This document shows positions 56,968 through 64,000 of a stretch of 64,000 nucleotides of DNA, piece after piece. Source of the stretch: Persicaria tinctoria. Taxonomy: Eukaryota; Streptophyta; Magnoliopsida; Caryophyllales; Polygonaceae. Location of the stretch: assembly GCA_037127255.1 (NCBI GenBank), contig JBANSL010000005.1, forward strand, positions 59,923,909 to 59,987,908, in the 5' to 3' direction. A program made the translations under genes and the position numbers. Under the pieces are notes generated by a model, which was not told the DNA's origin, searched no databases, and saw only the letters and a list, made by a program, of their open reading frames with translations. How positions within the stretch are numbered: the first letter of the stretch is position 1; each line of letters starts with the position of its first letter.

Positions 56968-57880
56968 TTAGGCCCCGTTTGGTATGAACGTGGTAATCGG
57001 AATGAGAATGGGAATCGGAATGGGAATCAAAATTGGGAATCAGTCATTTCTCGAGCATGTTGTTTGGTATAATGTCGGAATCAAAAATTCCCAAATTCAA
57101 CCTAAAAATATACAAAATCAATCTACTAAAAATTCATCAAATCTGCTCCCAATTTCTCAAAATTAACATCAAATTACACAAATTCAACATTCTCATTCCA
57201 AAAATTCATCAAATGTCCTCCCAATTTGGGGATTTCGCATCTGCTTCCAGGAGAGGACAGCACCATGGCGAGAGGAAGGCGACGATGTGGGCAACGATGG
57301 CCATCTGGGTAGCAGGAGAGGACAGCACCATGGTGAGAGGAAGGTGGCGACGGGGAGATGGAGGAAGGCGACGACGGGGAGAGGGAGGAAGGCGACGACG
57401 ATGAAGCAGATCTGGAGACTGGAGAGCCTGTTGGTGGGGAGAGGACAACAATGGCGGCGGCGGAGATCTGAAGAGGACAACGTTGGCGTCAAAGGTGAAG
57501 GTGGAGAGGACGATGGCAACGATGGCGGCGGAAGTGGAGGAAATCTGGAGAGCCCGGTGCGGGGATAGGTGGAGGAGCGGTGGTGGTGGCGGAATTAGCG
57601 GCAGCCGGTGGTGGTGGAGGAAGTGGCGGCAGCCAGTGGTGGTGGAGGCAGCGGTACAAACAACCAGTGATAGTGTAGGGTTTGAGTTGGGTGGAAAATT
57701 GGGAATGGGCTCATCCCCCACCTAAACTTGAGGAATGAAAAGTGGCTAAAATTGGGGATGAGGGGATTACCCAGTAATCACTTTCATTCCGGGTTTTGTC
57801 GTACCAAACACTAAATCCGTAATCGTTCATTCCGATTCCCAGTTTTTGATTACCAGTAATCGATACCAAACAGGGCCTTA
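56968..57880. mobile_element. PIF/Harbinger-type element with TTA target site
   Basis: TIRs are GGCCCCGTTTGGTAT and, inverted, GGCCCTGTTTGGTAT, with further inner inverted similarity (ggtaatcggaatgag against actgggaatcggaatg). TTA flanks both ends (56968-56970 and 57878-57880). The body (907 bp) has no transposase. Its middle (57240-57600) is a GC-rich, imperfect repeat of gaggacagcaccatgg and ggaaggcgacgacgg. Confidence 0.85.
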
Positions 57881-59500
57881 GTTTATATTATATCAAAATA
57901 ACCTCAACCAATTTATTTTATATAAAACCTACCCTTAATTAAATTACCAAACCCGCCCTTATTTTATAAAAATGACAAACCGACCCCCTTTGTTTTATTG
58001 GATGCCAAAACCGACCTTACCCTCTATTTAAACCTCAAAATCGGATTCAAATGAACAAACTAGGCCCAAACATTTATTTTCTTTTAAAAACCAAATCGAC
58101 CCAGGTGGGATAGGCCCAATAAAAGCCATTCCAATTTCATTCTGTCATTCTCGTTTTTAAATTCCGGATGCAGCTTTTTTTTTAGAGGAGAGGGCCCCAT
58201 GGGCTGAGTTAGCAAGGGATGGGGGCCCGCGGGTGAGGTGGAAGGCAAGTGGAGTAGGGCCCACTATTTTCTTCCTCCCCTGTCATGCTCCAAAGAAACA
58301 GAGGGAGGACAGAGCTCAAGGGCTCGCCGGCATCACAAAACGAAAAGAGAGAAGAGGGAAGGCTCGCCGGCAGGGCGACGGCTCCGACCACCTAGTAGCA
58401 CGAATCGAACAAGAAAGGGAAGAAGGAGGGAGGGCGCTCACCGAGGTCTTCGATACTCGCTGGAGGGCCTGTCGGTGTCCGATTGGGGTTCGTCGGGGTC
58501 GGAATCGGGGAGATCTCGGCCTAGGACGAAGGAGTGAGGGTTGAAGGTGAACCTTTTCGTGGTTTTGATTCGGAAAATGGAGATCGAAAGCTTACCGAAG
58601 GTTTTGACGGAAGACAAGAGACACAGGGCTCGGCGGTGGGATGCTCGCTGCTCCTGCTCGCCGGAGGGGACGGAGGAAGCTGCTGTTGCTCGGACGAGAG
58701 TGGCGGAAGGTGGGAGCTGCTCGGGCTCGGCATTGGACACGGAACAGGGGAGCGAAAGGGGCATTCCACGTTCGTCCTACTACTAGGGAATGAAGGGGAA
58801 GAGGAGGTAGGAGCGGCTCGGGGTGGTGGTCGGCAACGAAGGTGACGGTGGCCTGGTGGTAGAGGGGTGCAGGTATGGTGGCGGCGCTGCTCAGGCGGGA
58901 GAATGAAGAGGTAGTGGGTGATGGTGGCTCACGGCCAAGGGCAGAACAAGGAAAGTGAAGGAAGAGAGCTTGGGAGTGTTTGGGTTGTTTGGGATCCAAT
59001 ATGAAAAGAAGGGAAGAGTGCAGATAATCCGACATAGGGGAAAGGCAGAGATGCTATAGTTGCCAACGTGGCTAAGGGTTGTTTGACATTATGCTAAAAA
59101 TGGAGGGTCAACGGTGTGAGGAAGGGAAAAGGGAAGGAGGATGTTACACCAAGATGGTTGCTCCGCTGAAATTCAGAAGTGGGAAGAGAAGAAAAGACAA
59201 AGGGAGGTCGTCCCAGAAGCAAGATTTGAATACCTGGAATTAAATCTCGAAATCTGCTCGCTCGATCAATTAGATTTTTATAACTAGAATAGGATATCGC
59301 CAACGGAAAGGATTTTTGAATGCCGAAGTGAGAGGCAAAATCGATCTTTAAAAGTAAAAAATTGGGCCGGAATTCGCTTTGAGAATTTCAAGTTCGATTT
59401 ATTAAATTTAGGACGAGTTTTCTGTTAAATTCCCCGTCTATATTCATTTTGATTTTCCTTTTTCCGAAATTTTTTTGATTAATTTAAAAATCAGAGCTTT
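57881..59500 (+). other. 3' part of the Gypsy-type LTR
   Basis: A GC-rich block (58200-58960) gives many overlapping open frames on both strands, typical of base composition rather than genes. No domain was found. Confidence 0.35.
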
Positions 59501-60670
59501 TACATCATCCACCTCTAAAAACAAGTCTCTTCCTCGAGAATAAAACCAAAATAAGGGAGGGGGTGAAGTTGAAAATAGGTGAGTCCAAGGACCATTCCGT
59601 CGATCCGTAAGTGCCTTATAAGTGCCCCTATGAGATTCTCACAGTATCGTCGTCATGATCATAATATGTCAATTGGTCGTAAAAAGTATGTGATATGTGC
59701 CCCTATCACATCTTTACTCCGACTTCTCAGTTATATCATAACTCAAAAGGCATTATGGCATCTCCACTAGGTCTTAGCAAGCATTCTATAAGGGCCCCTA
59801 TAAAATGTCTATTTCCACTTTGTGGGGCGTCATAATGCAAGCTTGGTTAGAAAATTTAAATAGGGGTCCTCAATTGGAAAAGGTTTGGTCTCAAATTCAT
59901 TGAAGTTATCGATAACATTCAATTTCTTAAAATCCATGTTTGTCCTTTTTAAACACCATTTAAATCCCTTACCCCGATGTTAGTCAAGCAAGTTTCAAGT
60001 TCAGGAGGTGGAGTCATCCAACTCTAAGGGCTAATCCCATATTTCCTCCCTAGGTTCCAAGTCAGAATCAAATTCCATTCGATCAATTCAGTTCTAGCAT
60101 CTTAGCAATTCCAGTTCATGCACGACATCATATAACATAACAATCGTATAACATAACAATCATATCACGCATTCATAAACAGATCATATTCATGTCAGGG
60201 TAGTCACATGCCATAACAGATCTAGCATAGCATCATACATAGTGGAATTCATCATATCAAACAACAAAAGTTGCACATCATATCAGTCAGATAAGTACAT
60301 CACAGTTACGCTTACTACCAACATCGTCTAAAGGGTAGAATTCGCATAACATTCATCCCCAAGTAAAGCATACACTAGATCACATCTTCAAGAGAACCTG
60401 CCTACAACTACCAACCATAACAAGATATGCCTACTACTTCTCATCTCTCGCATCAAGATTATCCTCACCTTGGTCTACCAACTCAATCCGATATTAGTTC
60501 CAATGATCATTGCATCCCGCTCATATACAAACTATCTAGTCTCATAACTATTCGCAATCAAAACCAAATACCCAATCCAACTACTAGGTATCCCAACTCC
60601 CGTGCCATAAAGCCATCTAAGAACCAGTCTACTTCGACATCCCGACCTCAAATCCTACTCGACCACCTAA
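59501..60670. other. Sequence between two Gypsy-type LTRs
   Basis: Short repeated phrases (gtgcccctat, taagggcccctat; ataacataacaatcgtataa) occur, but no Gag/Pol motif and no primer site were seen. It may be a degraded retroelement interior. Confidence 0.35.
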
Positions 60671-63366
60671 TGTAACACCCCCTTTTTAAATCCCAAGGGA
60701 GCGTTACAGCGCCAGTGAATCCGCATACTTTAATGTCTTTGAATTCACCCGAGGCTTATAGGGACATGCAACCATGCTCCCATAAACAAGACAGTACTCA
60801 AGCAGTCGAATAAAATAATAATGCGGAAGTTCAATAAATATCATAGTCTGAAATATCCAATCACGAGAACATAATTGAAATACCGAAACCATAAGATATG
60901 AATAACTTTCAAAATAGCTGAAATTAAAGTAGCAATGCGGAAACTTTAGAGGTTCAAAACTTGTAGTAAATAGATTCCATAAATGATAGTCCGCTCTTCA
61001 AATCTCCCCTGCTCCGCTGCTTGCACTAGACCTGTGGAATATGGTCTGGTGTTTCGTGAGAACGAAGGACACCAGCTATCCAATAAATAGGATGGTTAGT
61101 ACAATTAAGACTAGCAAATGATAGGGAAAATGTTCAGACTTTAACCTTATAGTGACCATAAAACGGTATGTCTCAGGTTAAGGGAATGACACGAATATTT
61201 ATAGTAGAAACTGAATGAAAAGGATAAAAATTCACACATGACTCGGATGATCATAATGATCGATTATAAGATAGGAAATGGAATTATACTCGAGGCAGAT
61301 AAGTATAATAACTGAAATGATCACCTATTTAACAGTCGATAATAAAGATAATGATAATAATAATAATACTATGTGGTACCGGTCGGGCCTTTAACAAGGA
61401 CCACGACCTACATCAGATCGTTGTTTTATCACCCCGCAGAGAATGCATTCCGGGATGGTGTTTCATGAAACCTTTTGAGGCGGTGGCTTAACGAACCACA
61501 ACCTGCAAGTCAGTCTACTGGATAACTTGCCAAAGGCATAAAGCCACTCGCATCACGTGGTGCGCATTTTAACATATCACAACTAAGCATCACATGGTGC
61601 CTATCTTATCATACATAAACAGTTTATACTAGGTGATCATGATAACGACATTAAATCAAACAGGGACAAGCATGGATAATTCAAAGGGTCTTACTATCAC
61701 ATGCCACTAGTTTGCATGAAAGAACAAACAGAATATCATGCACTTTAGGAAGAAGAAATGGGCAACCTTTACTTATCTCGAGTTATAAACAAACAAATCA
61801 CATCTAATACTATAACACTATAATTACTTTAATAATAGTTGCCCATTTATTTAACTCATGCCAATTTATGATTAAAAAGATAAATTACATCAAGCAGACG
61901 GGTATGCAATTTATCGAAATTGGCAAGGAAATTGGCCACAGGGCCGCATTCGACACAGAAGAATTTAAAAGGCACGTTAAAAGAATCACGAAACACGCAA
62001 AGGGCGATGAACGAAATCACTTGCCTTAACCTTCGACGATTGGTTGACGACAACAAGACGAGATTTTGGCACCTATTGAATCCAACGGAGAAAATGAATA
62101 TTTAATATTGATATTTCATACAATTAACTTTACTTAACTCAATTTCAGATTGAATTAATTCTATAAAGTTAAGGATTTATACCAATATGAATTCCTCGGG
62201 AAGTGGGATTCGAGGTGGGTGCTTCGGGATTTTACCGGTGTCGCTGAAAGTGACAAGAATTAACTCGGATTAAAACTATAGGTGGTTCAATTAAATAAAA
62301 ATTCACTGAGGCCGAAATATTAAATAAACATGAACTGAGGGTGGTTTATGCAATTTTTAGAAAAGAGATTGAAATCTCTATTTCTTTGCAATCAACCTGT
62401 ACACGCCGAGGAAGATAACGGAACAGGGTGCAGGCTCGACTCGGCTCTTCCTCCGACGTCGATGGCTAGCGGCGAAGGCGAGGGCTCGGCGGCGGCAAGG
62501 TTGGCGGCAACAGGGGCGGCAACCGGAGCGAATGCAGCGACAAAGCAATCGATCGCGGCGATCAGAGACGGATGCAGCAAGGGCTCGCGCCTGCTGTCCT
62601 GGGCCTCACCGGGCAAGGGCTGCGCTGCGGTGGGTCTCGGCGGTGACGATCTGCGGAGGGCGGCTCGGCTCAAGTCGCCGGAGGCTGCTCAGGGGAGGTC
62701 GGCTCACGGGAGATGCGGATGCCGGCGATGGTGGTTGGGCAGCGATGGGAGGCGTCACGGCTTGAGAGAAGATGAGGGACGGTGATGGCTCGTGGCTCAG
62801 GGTCGCCGGCGTTTCACTGTTCGCGATCGATTTGAGAGAGGAGGCGGTGCGGTGGTCCGGCGGTGGTTGGGCTCGGCTATTCACGGGAGGAATAAGAGGA
62901 CGGTGAAGGGTAACGGTGCTGGCTTTGGTGGTTTGAGTGCGGGGATGGTGATACGTGAGTAATTTTTGGGTTGGGGGAAACCCTAATTTGACGTGTATCT
63001 ATACAATTAGGTTAAAAAGGATACAGATTAACGGTATAGGGTAGATCTTAAGGAAAATAAATAAATAAAAGAAGCGGATAAACACGAAGATAGATGATAG
63101 ATTTCTCTACTTTAGCGGGATGAATATTATTTAATTTAATTGCATAAATTAAATAATAAGGATATCTAGAAGATTAATGTAATTAAATTTATCATATATT
63201 ATTTCTCTTTAGAATAATTTAATTATTCTAATTCATACCATATATCTTAGGTGAATTTATTAAATGACCAAATTCACAAGATATACACTATAGTTTGATA
63301 TAATATAGATTTATTTAATTAAATAAAAATAAGAAATAGCCCAAAAATAATTTGGGGTATTTCATA
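60671..63366 (+). mobile_element. Second Gypsy-type LTR (TGTAACACCC start)
   Basis: It begins TGTAACACCCCCTTTTTAAA. Internal order parallels the first: aataatgcggaagttc (60820), a ctggtgtttcgtgag block, gtaccggtcgggccttt (61377), and a GC-rich stretch (62400-62900). It ends near ggggtatttcatacctccct, followed by aataagtttcgtcccgaaac, a sequence type often found directly after such LTRs. The end is approximate and no TSD is known. Confidence 0.6.
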
Positions 63367-64000
63367 CCTCCCTACTAAAAATAAGTTTCGTCCCGAAACT
63401 TAGAAAAGAAAAGAGAAATGAATTGAAGATAGGATAGTAACATCGTAATAGATCAGAGGATATAGATTGATCAAAGCAGAGCTAGATGTAACTAACAATG
63501 GTTCCCGAATAGGTAGAATGTAAGCATGCTTCGGTTAATGAACTTATTGAATACGTGAGCGATGAGAATTACAACCAAAGTAACTCATTGCTTTCCGAAC
63601 TCCTCGATGGCAAAGCTTGAAATTTTTAATATGAAAATAACGTATCTCTATAGTTATAAATATCTAAAATAAGGATAATAAATTTCGAAAGACATCTTTT
63701 GATATTCACTCTTGTCGCTCGAGATAAGTGAACTTCCATCACATAAGAACAGGGTTAACTAACTTGTCATTGGCTTTCGTCTCAACCCCATCTGGCTTCC
63801 TTTTCCAGGTTGTCAAATGGCCCGGGTGGCTTTGAAGGCAACCATTGTGACATAATGATGTGATCCTAGTGGTCAATGAGCTCGACTCATTTATCTTACA
63901 AAGCTTTGTCGCAGGAGCCGAATATCAACTCTCGTTTGAGAAAACAGCATGGCGACACCGTGGTATTTTGGCTCGTTCTGGCTGTATAAAATTCCGATTG
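63367..64000 (+). other. Post-LTR sequence, nothing coding recognised
   Basis: This could be the start of a Gypsy interior, but no PBS or Gag frame could be identified before the window ends. Confidence 0.35.

Larger units (their letters stand above)
55358..59500 (+). mobile_element. Long Gypsy-type LTR (TGTAAC start)
   Basis: It begins TGTAACAGCCCGGGATTATG and goes on with tttcgagggatgaaacccct, acggcagagccgagtc, gcatgctgat and ggaacttacctggcgatgc, and ends near ttttacatcatccacctcta. The last stretch resembles the sequence after many plant Gypsy LTRs (compare 63360-63400). A PIF/Harbinger element (56971-57877) lies inside. No interior coding region follows in the window. The end is approximate. 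Confidence 0.55.

Noticed and set aside
57193..57725. Long overlapping frames on both strands
   Set aside because: GC-rich repeats of the Harbinger-type element keep several frames open at once. No motif was recognised.
58209..59035. Several 80-147 codon frames on both strands
   Set aside because: Overlapping frames in a GC-rich LTR part, all low-complexity Pro/Ser/Arg, with no domain.
62348..62884. 145-codon plus frame and its antisense partners
   Set aside because: Same situation in the second Gypsy-type LTR: composition-driven open frames.

Overview
This is repeat-dense nuclear DNA from a flowering plant. The exons match plant-specific or plant-typical families, introns are GT-AG, and most of the window is LTR retrotransposons, MITEs, hAT elements, a Helitron, LINE tails and SINEs nested in one another. 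There are no bacterial signals (no operons, ribosome binding sites or CRISPR), no rRNA and no organellar genes.

Only one gene looks intact: a three-exon minus-strand gene at 24575-27169 for a plastid-targeted protein that I recognise as PSA3-like (photosystem I assembly). Host-gene relics lie around it: IPK1-like exons (3095-4150), a PP2C piece (7417-7542), villin-like exons (18206-20232) split by a hAT element, and a MAPK-kinase N-lobe fragment (23295-23441).

Layout. 1-7.7 kb: an AT-rich repeat element, a CT/AT microsatellite, the IPK1 relic, a LINE 3' tail, a tandem duplication with a SINE-like insert, and the PP2C relic. 8.3-13.7 kb: an intact non-autonomous LTR retrotransposon (minus strand) with a 5-bp TSD, a tRNA-Asp-type primer site and one unknown ORF. 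13.7-18 kb: unrecognised sequence with short repeats and a SINE. 18-23.2 kb: villin relic, hAT element, and a long fold-back element with a tRNA-like sequence in each arm. 23.2-27.2 kb: kinase relic, mosaic duplications, the PSA3-like gene. 27.4-29.6 kb: a LINE fragment split by a small Helitron. 29.7-38.2 kb: a solo LTR, then a defective Copia element split by two insertions. 38.5-47.4 kb: LTRs of TGTAAC-type (Gypsy-like) elements carrying a hAT element, another solo LTR, a Stowaway MITE and nested palindromes. 47.4-55.3 kb: unrecognised sequence, two solo LTRs (one inside a hAT remnant), and a second, inverted copy of the repeat at the window start. 55.4-64 kb: two long Gypsy-type LTRs, one hosting a PIF/Harbinger element.

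The most striking theme is a group of related LTRs (8329, 11963, 34513, 38480, 41833, 49311 and 51958, perhaps 29717) that carry clusters of a TCGATATCGA-like palindrome. In two of them the palindromes come in pairs about 20 bp apart within a tandem repeat of 100-114 bp. Apart from the 8329-13657 element, the members are solo or truncated LTRs, several of them inserted in other transposons.

All family identifications rest on reading motifs by eye and on memory of the protein families. No database search was run.
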